From assembly GCF_004352835.1 (NCBI RefSeq), contig NZ_SJSB01000010.1:84149-148148 (forward strand): a stretch of DNA of 64,000 nucleotides, given 5' to 3'. The notes beneath the pieces were generated by a model. That model was not told the origin of the DNA, did not search any database, and worked only from the letters and a program-made list of their open reading frames with translations. This document shows positions 37,945-46,933 of this stretch, in pieces (the stretch's first letter is position 1; each line of letters starts with the position of its first letter). The stretch comes from Marinomonas flavescens (GTDB lineage Bacteria > Pseudomonadota > Gammaproteobacteria > Pseudomonadales > Marinomonadaceae). A program made the position numbers and the translations under genes.

Positions 37945-39084
37945 ATGACAGATCACAGTGCTTTAATTTTATCCGGTGGCGGTGCGCGTGCAGCCTACCA
38001 AGTCGGCGTCCTTTCAGCGCTGGGTAAAATGGTCACTAAAGGAAGCAAACTACCCTTTCCTATTCTTTGCGGAACATCCGCCGGCGCATTGAATGCAACC
38101 ATGCTTGCCACTAATGCTGACAATTTCACCAAGGCGGTTTCCAAGCTTGCATTTGTCTGGCGCCACCTCACCCCAGACCAAGTCTATAATGTTGGACGTT
38201 GGCCTATTACCGCTTCCGTAACCAAAACACTTATTTCTTTATTCCAGGATAATAATGATGCCATTGCATTAATGGATAACTCGCCCTTAAAAAATCTACT
38301 GGAAAACTTCCTTGAATTTCCTAATATTCACACCGCGTTAAATGAGGGGAATTTAACCGCGCTTGCCATTACCGCAATGAATTACAGTACTGGTGAATCG
38401 ACGACTTTCTTTCAAGCACAAGAAGGGATAAAACCATGGCAAGGAACCAGAAGAAAAGGAACTATAGACACACTCACTGTTGATCATTTATTGGCCTCAA
38501 GCGCTATCCCTACTATTTTCCCTGCGCATAAAGTTCAAGATCATTACTATGGTGACGGGGCAATTCGACAAAAATCAGCCATCTACCCAGCACTTCAACT
38601 TGGTGCAAAAAAGTTATTTATTATTGGTGTCAGCGGAAACAGAAGCCCAAAGAAATGGTTAACCCCAGAAAGAAACAAACCATCTGACGCACCAGGCATG
38701 GCTCAGATTTTAGGTCAGTTACTTAATAGCGCTTTCATCGACAACCTAGAAGATGACATCCGCCAATTAGAAGTAATGAATAGACTTATTAACGATATAC
38801 CAGAAGAAAAAAGGCAACATCATTCACTACCAACTGAAACGCTCATCATCTCACCTTCTGAAGAACTCAATGATATAGCAGAGCACTATATTTATACCCT
38901 ACCGAAAAACATTCGCAGTTTATTAAAAGCCAATGGTGACTCAATATCAGAAACGGCCAGCTCAGCAGCCAGTTACTTGTTATTTACACCTGAATATTGT
39001 CGAGCGCTAATCGAGCTAGGTTACAAAGATGCAATGTGGGAAAAAGACCGTATTCACGATTTCTTAGCAAACGATAACGCATAG
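37945..39084 (+). CDS. Patatin-like phospholipase family protein
   Basis: 379 residues with the patatin Ser-Asp dyad: the oxyanion hole LSGGGARAAYQVG (about 9-21), the nucleophile elbow GTSAGALNA (Ser about 49) and the aspartate in YGDGAIRQKS (about 203). No signal peptide, so a cytoplasmic or membrane-associated lipid acyl hydrolase. The C-terminal roughly 120 residues are helical and unassigned. It stands alone and ends at a strong bidirectional terminator. Confidence 0.9.
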   Translation: MTDHSALILSGGGARAAYQVGVLSALGKMVTKGSKLPFPILCGTSAGALNATMLATNADNFTKAVSKLAFVWRHLTPDQVYNVGRWPITASVTKTLISLFQDNNDAIALMDNSPLKNLLENFLEFPNIHTALNEGNLTALAITAMNYSTGESTTFFQAQEGIKPWQGTRRKGTIDTLTVDHLLASSAIPTIFPAHKVQDHYYGDGAIRQKSAIYPALQLGAKKLFIIGVSGNRSPKKWLTPERNKPSDAPGMAQILGQLLNSAFIDNLEDDIRQLEVMNRLINDIPEEKRQHHSLPTETLIISPSEELNDIAEHYIYTLPKNIRSLLKANGDSISETASSAASYLLFTPEYCRALIELGYKDAMWEKDRIHDFLANDNA

Positions 39085-39123
39085 AAAAACAGCATAAAAA
39101 TGCTTATGCCATTTTTTTGACAA

Positions 39124-39157
39124 AAAAAAGCCGTTCGCTAAAACGAACGGCTTTTTT
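39124..39157. terminator. Bidirectional terminator
   Basis: The 14-bp stem AAAAAAGCCGTTCG/CGAACGGCTTTTTT has a 6-nt loop and lies between the convergent lipase gene and aceF. Confidence 0.93.
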
Positions 39158-39196
39158 ACAGATCAGATTTAACTAATCACGAGTCAGTGTTCTTAA

Positions 39197-41155
39197 TTAC
39201 AAAGTAAGACGACGAAGGTCGCTTAATGCTGCATTTAAGTAAGTCATGAATCGACCCGCATCACCACCATTAACTGCTCTGTGGTCATATGACAGACACA
39301 AAGGCAACATAGTGCGAGGCTCGAATTCTTTACCATTCCAACGAGGCTCAACGTCCGCTTTGGAAACACCAAGAATACCAACTTCTGGGCAATTTACGAT
39401 TGGTGTGAAACCTGTACCACCGATCGCACCAAGACTCGATATAGTGAAGCAACCGCCTTGCATATCAGCAGGTTTTAGCTGTTTAGCCAATGCCTTTTTG
39501 ATAAGTGCGTTTGCTTCTGTTGCAATCTCAACGATAGACTTCTTATCAACATCACGTAATACAGGAACAACAAGACCCGCTGGGGAATCTACTGCAATAC
39601 CAATATGAACGTATTGTTTTTGCACATAGCTTTCGCCATCTGCCATTAAAGAAACATTGAAACTTGGATTAGCAACCATTGCCTGAGCAACGGCTTTAAT
39701 CAAGAATGGAAGAGGTGTTAATTTAACACCTTGTTTTTCCATCTCACCTTTCAAGCCTTTACGGAAAGACTCAAGATCAGTGATATCCGCTTTATCGAAT
39801 TGTGTAACCTGAGGAACAACCAAAGCATTACGCACCATATTTTGGGCCGTAAGTTTTTGGATCTTAGTCATTTTAACAACGTCGATAGCACCAAACTTGC
39901 TAAAGTCTTGGTCTGGAACGGTTGGTAGGCCTACGCCAGCGACTGCAGAAGTTGCAGGTGCAGACGCGGCTTTTTGAACCGCGGCTTTGACATAAGCATG
40001 TAGATCTTCTTTCGTAATACGACTGCGAGGTCCAGTAGCACGAACAAGAGACAAGTCCACACCCAATTCGCGAGCCAACATACGCACTGCAGGACCAGCG
40101 TGCACATTCTTAGAAGGCGTTGCTAGAACGGCTGCTTGATCAACACTTGCTACCGCTGGTGCAGCTTTAGGAGCTTCAGTTTGCGCTGTTGCTGCTTCTT
40201 GCTTAGGTGCCGCTGTTTTAGGCGCTGGGGCAGAAGTCGCTTCAAATTCTAACTCAAGAATTGAATCTCCTTCAGACACCTTATCACCTTCTTTTACGGC
40301 AATGGATTTAACAACACCTGTTTTAGGTGACGGAATTTCCATCGATGCTTTATCTGTCTCTAGTACGATTATAGAATCGCCTTCGTTGACAGAATCACCT
40401 ACAGCAACCGCTACTTCGATGATCTCAACACCTTCTGCACCACCAATATCAGGTACATTAACGGTTTCAACACCACCAGCAATGGTTTGTGGAGCAGCTA
40501 CTGGCTCAGCGACTTTCGCTGCTTCAGCCGGTGCTGCTGGGGCTGGTGTTTGAGCACCCGTCGTTGCAGCACTTGATTCAGTTGTCATAAGAAGTACTTC
40601 TGAACCTTCAGACACTGTATCACCAACACTGATCAGAATTTTTCCTACTTTACCGCTGAACGGAGAAGGAATATCCATAGAAGCTTTATCTGTTTCAAGA
40701 ACGATTAAAGAATCACCCTCTTCAACCATATCGCCTTCAGCAACGCAGATTTCTATCACTTCAACGTCAGTAGAACCGCCAATATCTGGTATAGATACTT
40801 TCTCTTCGCTGCTGGATGTTGCTGCAGCTGCTTGAGGTGCTGGCTCTACGTTAGAAGTCGTCTCAGCGACAACCGCTTCTGTAGCTGGCTCTTCTTTTAC
40901 TGGAGCTGCTGTCGCACCTTCCACTTCAAGAACCATAACCTCAGAACCTTCTGAAACTTGTGAACCTTCCTCAACGGAAATGCTAACAACTTTACCTGCT
41001 ATTGGAGATGGAACGTCCATAGACGCTTTATCTGTCTCCAGCACAAGAATAGATTGATCGACTTCTATAATGTCGCCAACCTTTACACTGATCTCGATAA
41101 CATCAACATCAGTTGCACCACCAATATCCGGTACTCGAATGATTTCAGTACTCAC
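39197..41155 (-). CDS. aceF: Pyruvate dehydrogenase E2 (dihydrolipoyl acetyltransferase), three lipoyl domains
   Basis: 652 residues: three lipoyl domains whose modified lysines (ETDKASM motifs) fall near residues 43, 157 and 269, joined by Ala/Pro/Glu-rich linkers. A peripheral-subunit-binding domain (AGPAVRMLARELGVDL, about 350-390) and the catalytic acetyltransferase domain with SYDHRAVNGGDAGRF at the C-terminus follow. I chose GTG 41155, with AAGGAG 6 nt upstream. An in-frame ATG at 41173 would put that ribosome site inside the gene. It follows aceE by about 90 bp. No lpd gene is present downstream; a terminator follows. Confidence 0.96.
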   Translation of the reverse strand: MSTEIIRVPDIGGATDVDVIEISVKVGDIIEVDQSILVLETDKASMDVPSPIAGKVVSISVEEGSQVSEGSEVMVLEVEGATAAPVKEEPATEAVVAETTSNVEPAPQAAAATSSSEEKVSIPDIGGSTDVEVIEICVAEGDMVEEGDSLIVLETDKASMDIPSPFSGKVGKILISVGDTVSEGSEVLLMTTESSAATTGAQTPAPAAPAEAAKVAEPVAAPQTIAGGVETVNVPDIGGAEGVEIIEVAVAVGDSVNEGDSIIVLETDKASMEIPSPKTGVVKSIAVKEGDKVSEGDSILELEFEATSAPAPKTAAPKQEAATAQTEAPKAAPAVASVDQAAVLATPSKNVHAGPAVRMLARELGVDLSLVRATGPRSRITKEDLHAYVKAAVQKAASAPATSAVAGVGLPTVPDQDFSKFGAIDVVKMTKIQKLTAQNMVRNALVVPQVTQFDKADITDLESFRKGLKGEMEKQGVKLTPLPFLIKAVAQAMVANPSFNVSLMADGESYVQKQYVHIGIAVDSPAGLVVPVLRDVDKKSIVEIATEANALIKKALAKQLKPADMQGGCFTISSLGAIGGTGFTPIVNCPEVGILGVSKADVEPRWNGKEFEPRTMLPLCLSYDHRAVNGGDAGRFMTYLNAALSDLRRLTL

Positions 41156-41244
41156 GGAAATCTCCTTTGTCATATAGACGCATCAAACTGAATAACTAAT
41201 CAGGTTTGAACCAAGTTCAAACCTGATACCTAGCTTGTTTATAA

Positions 41245-43911
41245 TTAGCAAGTAACTGGATTTGGCTTCTCTGGATCGATGCCAAATTTAGCAATTGCTT
41301 CACTAACTACAGATGCATCAATTACACCGTCTTTCACTAATGCCGTCAAAGCAGATACTACAATCCAGTAACGGTTAATCTCGAAGAAATGGCGCAATTG
41401 AGCACGCGTATCACTTCGGCCGAAACCATCAGTACCTAGCACATTAAATGTGCCTTTGATGAAAGGGCGAATTTGATCAGCAAACAATTTAATATGGTCT
41501 GTTGATGCAATCACTGGACCTTTGTCTGTTAAGCAAGATTCTACATACGACTCACGAGGCTTACTTTCAGGGTGCAACATATTCCAACGACTTGCATCTA
41601 AGCCTTCACGGCGCAATTCATTGAAAGAAGTAACACTCCATACGTCAGAGTTTACACCGTAGTCATTAAAGAGAATTTCTGCAGCCGCTTCAACTTCACG
41701 AAGAATCACACCAGAACCAAGTAATTGAACTTGTTTCTTATTGGCTTTTTTCTCATGAGTTTTAAGCTTATACATACCCTTAATGATGCCGTCTTCAACA
41801 CCTTCTGGCATGTCTTCATGTGCATAGTTTTCATTCATTACTGTTAGGTAATAGAAAACACTTTCTTTCTCTTTGTACATGCGGCGCAAGCCATCTTGAA
41901 CAATAACAGCGACTTCGTATGAGTAAGTTGGGTCATAAGAAACACAGTTTGGAATCAAGCCAGCTTGAATATGGGAATGCCCATCTTCGTGCTGCAAGCC
42001 TTCACCATTCAGCGTCGTACGACCAGCGGTCGCACCAATCAAGAAACCACGAGCTTGTGAATCACCTGCTGCCCAAGCCAAGTCACCAACACGTTGGAAA
42101 CCAAACATTGAATAGTAAATGTACACAGGAATCATTGGTAGATTACTGTTGCTGTATGATGTTGCTAACGCCAACCATGCAGAGAATGCACCTGGCTCGT
42201 TAATACCCTCTTGAAGAATCTGGCCTTGAGCAGATTCTTTGTAGAACATTACTTGAGAATGATCTTGAGGCGTATAACGTTGACCTTCAGAAGAGTAAAT
42301 ACCCAACTGACGGAACATGCCTTCCATACCAAAGGTACGAGCTTCATCGGCAACAATTGGCACGACACGCTTGCCAATTTCTTTGTCTTTAACCATTACA
42401 TTCAAAGCACGAACAAATGCCATAGTCGTAGAAATCTCACGACCTTTCGTACCGGCAATTTGCGCTTTAAAAGCGTCTAATGAAGGAACTTCTAACGCTT
42501 CACAATCACGACGACGAACAGGGAAATCCCCATGCAACTCTTTACGACGAGCGCGCAAGTATTTCATCTCAGGACTGTCTTCCGCTGGACGGTAGTAAGG
42601 CAGATCCTTCAATTCTTCATCGGTAATCGGAATACCAAACTTATCTCGGAATTGAGCCAAAGACTCTTCATCCAATTTTTTAGTTTGGTGCGCTGTATTC
42701 TGAGCTTCGGCTGCTTTAAACATGCCGTAGCCTTTAACTGTCTGCGCTAGAACGACAGTCGGCTGACCTTTATGAGACGTTGCTTCAGCGTACGCTGCAT
42801 AAACTTTATAAGGGTCATGTCCACCGCGGTTCAGATTCATGATGTCGTCATCAGATAAATCTTTCACCATTTCTAACAATTCTGGGTATTTACCGAAGAA
42901 ATGTTCGCGTGTGTACGCACCGCCATTGGCTTTGTAATTCTGTAGTTCACCATCGCAAACTTCATTCATACGCTTAATTAATAAGCCTTTGTCGTCTTTT
43001 TCAAATAGAGCATCCCAATGACGACCCCATAAGCATTTGACAACGTTCCAGCCAGCGCCACGGAAGACACCTTCTAGCTCTTGAACAATTTTGCCATTAC
43101 CGCGTACAGGGCCATCAAGGCGCTGTAAGTTACAGTTAATAACAAAAATAAGGTTATCTAAGTTTTCACGCCCTGCCAGTGCGATAGCTCCTAGAGATTC
43201 AGGTTCGTCACACTCACCATCACCCAAGAAAGCCCATACTTTGCGGTCGCCTTGATCAATCAAACCACGGTTATGCTGATATTTCATAACGTGCGCTTGA
43301 TAGATCGCTTGCAATGGCCCTAGACCCATAGAAACGGTCGGGAACTGCCAATAATCAGGCATTAACCAAGGATGAGGATAAGAAGGTAACCCTTTACCAT
43401 CAACTTCACGACGGAAGTTATCAAGTTGCTCATCTGTCAACCGGCCTTCAATATAAGATCGGGCATAAATGCCTGGAGAAATATGACCTTGGAAGAAAAC
43501 CATGTCTGCTTCTTGATCACTGTCTGAACCACGGAAAAAGTGGTTAAAGCCAATGTCATACAGCGTTGCTGCAGAAGAGAAACTAGTGATGTGGCCACCA
43601 AGTGTTGAATCTTGGCGGTTTGCTTTCATAACCATTGCCAGTGCATTCCAACGGATTATGGAACGAATACGACGCTCCATAAATAAATCTCCCGGTAACG
43701 GCTTCTCATTTTGAGGAGAAATCGTATTACGGTAAGACGTTGTAATGGAGGCTGGCATTGGTGCGCCTGCTTTCGCAGCCTCTTTTGTCAAACGATCCAA
43801 AATGTATCGTGCGCGATCTGGTCCTTCTTCTCGAAAGACAGACTCGATAGCATCAACCCATTCTTTTGTTTCGATCGGATCGATATCTTCGAGGATATGC
43901 TGCTCCGTCAT
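41245..43911 (-). CDS. aceE: Pyruvate dehydrogenase E1, homodimeric
   Basis: 888 residues (E. coli AceE 887). The thiamine-diphosphate motif FLGDGECDEPESLG to NLIFVINCNLQ (about 214-260) is present, as are SMGLGPLQAIYQA, SHIQAGLIPNCVSYDP and the C-terminal GFGRSDTRAQLRHFFEI. It decarboxylates pyruvate and acetylates the E2 lipoyl groups. I chose ATG 43911 (MTEQHILEDIDPIETKEW), which matches the family start; a TTG-initiated extension to 43956 is less likely. It is the first gene of aceEF. Confidence 0.97.
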   Translation of the reverse strand: MTEQHILEDIDPIETKEWVDAIESVFREEGPDRARYILDRLTKEAAKAGAPMPASITTSYRNTISPQNEKPLPGDLFMERRIRSIIRWNALAMVMKANRQDSTLGGHITSFSSAATLYDIGFNHFFRGSDSDQEADMVFFQGHISPGIYARSYIEGRLTDEQLDNFRREVDGKGLPSYPHPWLMPDYWQFPTVSMGLGPLQAIYQAHVMKYQHNRGLIDQGDRKVWAFLGDGECDEPESLGAIALAGRENLDNLIFVINCNLQRLDGPVRGNGKIVQELEGVFRGAGWNVVKCLWGRHWDALFEKDDKGLLIKRMNEVCDGELQNYKANGGAYTREHFFGKYPELLEMVKDLSDDDIMNLNRGGHDPYKVYAAYAEATSHKGQPTVVLAQTVKGYGMFKAAEAQNTAHQTKKLDEESLAQFRDKFGIPITDEELKDLPYYRPAEDSPEMKYLRARRKELHGDFPVRRRDCEALEVPSLDAFKAQIAGTKGREISTTMAFVRALNVMVKDKEIGKRVVPIVADEARTFGMEGMFRQLGIYSSEGQRYTPQDHSQVMFYKESAQGQILQEGINEPGAFSAWLALATSYSNSNLPMIPVYIYYSMFGFQRVGDLAWAAGDSQARGFLIGATAGRTTLNGEGLQHEDGHSHIQAGLIPNCVSYDPTYSYEVAVIVQDGLRRMYKEKESVFYYLTVMNENYAHEDMPEGVEDGIIKGMYKLKTHEKKANKKQVQLLGSGVILREVEAAAEILFNDYGVNSDVWSVTSFNELRREGLDASRWNMLHPESKPRESYVESCLTDKGPVIASTDHIKLFADQIRPFIKGTFNVLGTDGFGRSDTRAQLRHFFEINRYWIVVSALTALVKDGVIDASVVSEAIAKFGIDPEKPNPVTC

Positions 43912-44041
43912 AGTGATAATAACCCCCGCTATTAAAACAGTTCTCAAACCTACCAAGGACTTTAATTGTTTACCTTGGAGGTGACTTAAACGAACCAGAG
44001 GAATCTATAGTAAGAACACTATAAAAACCAGCCGACACAAG

Positions 44042-44083
44042 AAAAAACGATACCTAACCATTTGTTTAGCGGTATCGTTTTTT
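44042..44083. terminator. Strong bidirectional terminator upstream of aceE with no gene ending at it
   Basis: The 13-bp stem AAAAAACGATACC/GGTATCGTTTTTT has a 16-nt loop and T6 on both strands. It lies 131 bp before the aceE start. It could end an unrecognised small transcript, attenuate aceE, or insulate the two divergent operons. Confidence 0.75.
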
Positions 44084-44135
44084 CTGTCTAATAAACGGCG
44101 TTGTTATTATTTTAGAGTTTGCCATCAATTCGACC

Positions 44136-44151
44136 ACCAAATTGTTTTGGT
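44136..44151. promoter_or_regulatory. Palindrome upstream of aceE, candidate operator
   Basis: ACCAAA-TTGT-TTTGGT is a perfect 6-4-6 dyad that extends imperfectly outwards (CGACC.../...GGTTCG). It loosely recalls the GGT/ACC symmetry of PdhR-type GntR sites, but the spacing differs. Confidence 0.35.
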
Positions 44152-44167
44152 AGGTTCGTTTCCATAT

Positions 44168-44197
44168 GGGCTTATATCTAATTAAGCCCTTAATTAG
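44168..44197. repeat. Two overlapping, mutually exclusive hairpins
   Basis: GGGCTTA (44168-44174) can pair with TAAGCCC (44183-44189). Alternatively CTAATTAAG (44178-44186) can pair with CTTAATTAG (44189-44197). They share the TAAG segment, so an RNA could form only one of them. Confidence 0.5.
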
Positions 44198-44211
44198 CTA
44201 AATATGAAAAT

Positions 44212-44234
44212 AACATCCCGTTTTGCAGGATGTT
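44212..44234. repeat. Small hairpin in the aceE-nadC gap
   Basis: The 7-bp arms AACATCC/GGATGTT have a 9-nt loop and no clear T-run. Confidence 0.4.
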
Positions 44235-44311
44235 CATAGAAAGCTGAAAAATTGTTAACCACGTTGTTTGTTACTGCTAAAATAGACATGTTGCAAACAT
44301 TTTCCCTATCG

Positions 44312-44338
44312 CGATTTACTAATTTTTACAGTAAATCG
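44312..44338. repeat. Inverted repeat with 9-bp arms
   Basis: CGATTTACT and AGTAAATCG are perfect arms 9 bp apart. It may be a regulator-binding dyad or a hairpin. Confidence 0.45.
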
Positions 44339-44844
44339 GTGGTTTATACATCCCTTATAGGTATTCAAATCAAACGTAAGGTTAACACCTAATAACAGAA
44401 TCGCCTAGACTCCTATCTCAAGAATGAATCACTTTCATACAAGAAAAAAGCGACGAACGCTCACTTGTAGTATGTTTTTTAACCTCCCAATATAGCCAAC
44501 CCCTTTAGAATACTGGAGGTGCACAGGATCATTCACAAAAGACATCCCAACCATAACTTTAGTGAATTTATATGGAAAAGGTACAATACTTAGTCAACTT
44601 CTAGGTTTTCATGGATATTTAAAAAGCCTACATTTCAGCAAAACCCATAAATTTGTCTAATATTTAAACACCAGTGCATGAAAAACCTTCCTTTGAGTGA
44701 CAATGGCTTATGATATTTACAAAATTGTGATTTCCATCATTAAGTTAAGAGCGAAAAATGCATAAGTCTGCGTATCACAGACTGACGACACCCAATATTA
44801 TCGCTACAATGGATCTTTTCTCGAAATCATAAATAGGAAGTAAT

Positions 44845-45690
44845 ATGACACTGTTGAATGAAAATTCAATCAATCACATGACATCAAACGTCACTTTTGC
44901 TTTAAAAGAAGATGTTGGTTCTGGCGATATAACGGCCCAACTTATCCCTGATGACCATGAGATCACCGCTTCCGTTATTTCAAGAGAATCTGCTGTTTTA
45001 TGCGGCCAAGATTGGGTTAATGAGGTTTTTAGACAATTAGGCCATAACGTCACATTAGAATGGCTTGCTAAAGATGGGGACCTGCTAGAGCCAAACAAAC
45101 CTTTTTTAACCTTAAAAGGACATGCTCGCACTATTCTTACCGGTGAGCGAACTGCGTTAAATTTCATTCAAACGTTGTCTTACACCGCCACTATTTCTAG
45201 AAAATACACAGAAGACGTTTCGGCAACGAATTTAACCATTTTAGACACTAGAAAAACGTTACCCGGTTTACGAAGCGCCCAAAAATACGCGGTGACAGTG
45301 GGTGGAGCTCAAAATCACCGTTTTGGTCTTTATGATGCTTTTCTGATTAAAGAAAACCACATAATGGCGGCAGGTTCGATTACTAATGCTGTCAAAATGG
45401 CAAAAAAGATTGCACCCGGAAAAACCATAGAAGTTGAAACCGAAAACCTTGAAGAGGTTGCCTTAGCGGTTGAAGCAGGTGCGGATATCATCATGCTAGA
45501 TAATTTTACTTATGATGATATGGCGACCGCCGTCACTCGATTTAAAGGTAAAGTAAAATTTGAAGCCTCTGGCAATATGGACCAAGAAAAGCTTCACCTT
45601 GTTGCGAAAACAGGGGTGGACTATGTGTCTATTGGTGCTTTAACAAAACATGTTCAGGCAATAGATCTTTCACTAAGAGTCCATAAATAA
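44845..45690 (+). CDS. nadC: Nicotinate-nucleotide pyrophosphorylase (carboxylating)
   Basis: A 281-residue quinolinate phosphoribosyltransferase of NAD synthesis. It has LKEDVGSGDITAQLIP near the N-terminus, TGERTALNFIQTLSYTAT, DTRKTLPGLRSAQKYAV (PRPP and quinolinate binding), AFLIKENHI and VEVETENLEE-type strands, and a C-terminal SIGALTKHVQAIDLSL. Full length. In E. coli nadC sits just before the ppdD-hofBC pilin cluster; here ackA-pta lie between. It is 9 bp from ackA, so probably co-transcribed. Confidence 0.96.
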   Translation: MTLLNENSINHMTSNVTFALKEDVGSGDITAQLIPDDHEITASVISRESAVLCGQDWVNEVFRQLGHNVTLEWLAKDGDLLEPNKPFLTLKGHARTILTGERTALNFIQTLSYTATISRKYTEDVSATNLTILDTRKTLPGLRSAQKYAVTVGGAQNHRFGLYDAFLIKENHIMAAGSITNAVKMAKKIAPGKTIEVETENLEEVALAVEAGADIIMLDNFTYDDMATAVTRFKGKVKFEASGNMDQEKLHLVAKTGVDYVSIGALTKHVQAIDLSLRVHK

Positions 45691-45699
45691 GGAAGCATA

Positions 45700-46884
45700 A
45701 TGAGCGAAAGTATATTAGTCATTAATTGCGGTAGCTCTTCTCTAAAATTTGCGGTTTTGTCCGATGAAGGACAATCAATACTACTAGAAGGTATTGCGGA
45801 CCGACTTGGAGTAGGCAACAGTACGGTAACGTTTAAAAAAGATGGTAATAAAGAGTCGATTCATTTAGCAGACGGTAGTCATAAAAGTGCGGTGGCTGAA
45901 ATAAAAAAATGGCTTAGCCAAAGACCCACTATTTTGGATAGCTTGACCGGCATCGGTCATCGAGTTGTCCATGGTGGGGAAACATTTAGCAAATCTGTGT
46001 TAATTGATCAAAGTGTTATTGACGGCATTGCAGAATGCGCTAATTTTGCCCCTCTCCATAGCCCAGCTCACATTATTGGGATGAATGCCGCGATTGAGCT
46101 TTTTCCTGGCATTCCTCAGGTTGCTGTATTTGATACTGCATTCCACCAGACTCTCAGCCAAGAACAGTACCTTTACCCTATTCCAATGGAACTGTATCGA
46201 CAGCATCACTTTCGTAAATATGGTTTTCACGGAACAAGCTATCGTTACATCAGCCGTCGGCTTGCAGAGCTTCATCCTAAAAGCTTAGAGCAAGGCGTTC
46301 TTGTTGCTCATTTAGGCAATGGCGCTAGCACTTGCTCCATTCATAAAGGCAAATCTTCTGATACCAGTATGGGAATCACACCACTTGAAGGGCTTATGAT
46401 GGGCACTCGATGTGGTAGCCTTGATCCAAGCTTGCTCACTTTCATTGCTCAAGCACAAGGTATTTCTTCAGAAGAAGCATTGGATATCTTAAACCAAAAA
46501 AGCGGTTTATTAGGCATATCCGAATTGTCTAATGATTGCCGTACTCTTGAAGAAGCAATGGCCCTAGGCAACAAACAAGCCAAATTGGCTCTAGATATGT
46601 TTGCCATAAGAACGGCTAAATACCTAGTAAGTACTGCCACTACACTTAATAGTATTGATCACTTGGTATTCACTGGCGGAATAGGTGAAAATTCCTCTTA
46701 CATCCGTGCAGCCATATGCCAACAGCTAAAAGCATTTAATATCCACATTGATAGTGACAAGAACTCACTGCGCGGCGCGACGATGAGTATTGAATCTAAA
46801 AAGAGTCAAACAAAGGTCTGGATCATTCCAACCAACGAAGAACTCATGATTGCTTTGGATACAATTAATCTGATTCGACAATAG
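45700..46884 (+). CDS. ackA: Acetate kinase
   Basis: 394 residues, normal length. It has the ASKHA phosphate-1 motif VINCGSSSLKFAV, GHRVVHGGE, FDTAFHQTL (catalytic Asp), FHGTSYRYIS, HLGNGAS and a C-terminal FTGGIGENSSYIR adenosine motif. It converts acetyl phosphate plus ADP to acetate plus ATP. It is 49 bp upstream of pta, the usual partner. Confidence 0.97.
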   Translation: MSESILVINCGSSSLKFAVLSDEGQSILLEGIADRLGVGNSTVTFKKDGNKESIHLADGSHKSAVAEIKKWLSQRPTILDSLTGIGHRVVHGGETFSKSVLIDQSVIDGIAECANFAPLHSPAHIIGMNAAIELFPGIPQVAVFDTAFHQTLSQEQYLYPIPMELYRQHHFRKYGFHGTSYRYISRRLAELHPKSLEQGVLVAHLGNGASTCSIHKGKSSDTSMGITPLEGLMMGTRCGSLDPSLLTFIAQAQGISSEEALDILNQKSGLLGISELSNDCRTLEEAMALGNKQAKLALDMFAIRTAKYLVSTATTLNSIDHLVFTGGIGENSSYIRAAICQQLKAFNIHIDSDKNSLRGATMSIESKKSQTKVWIIPTNEELMIALDTINLIRQ

Positions 46885-46933
46885 TGTTTAGCAATCTTTA
46901 TCAAATATATTGTTCAAGTAGGAACTTTTAATT

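Larger units (their letters stand above)
43912..44844. other. Long divergent intergenic region between aceE and nadC
   Basis: About 930 bp without a credible gene on either strand. The half near aceE (44040-44340) is dense in inverted repeats, listed separately. The half near nadC (44340-44844) is AT-rich and shows no clear structure. Confidence 0.6.
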
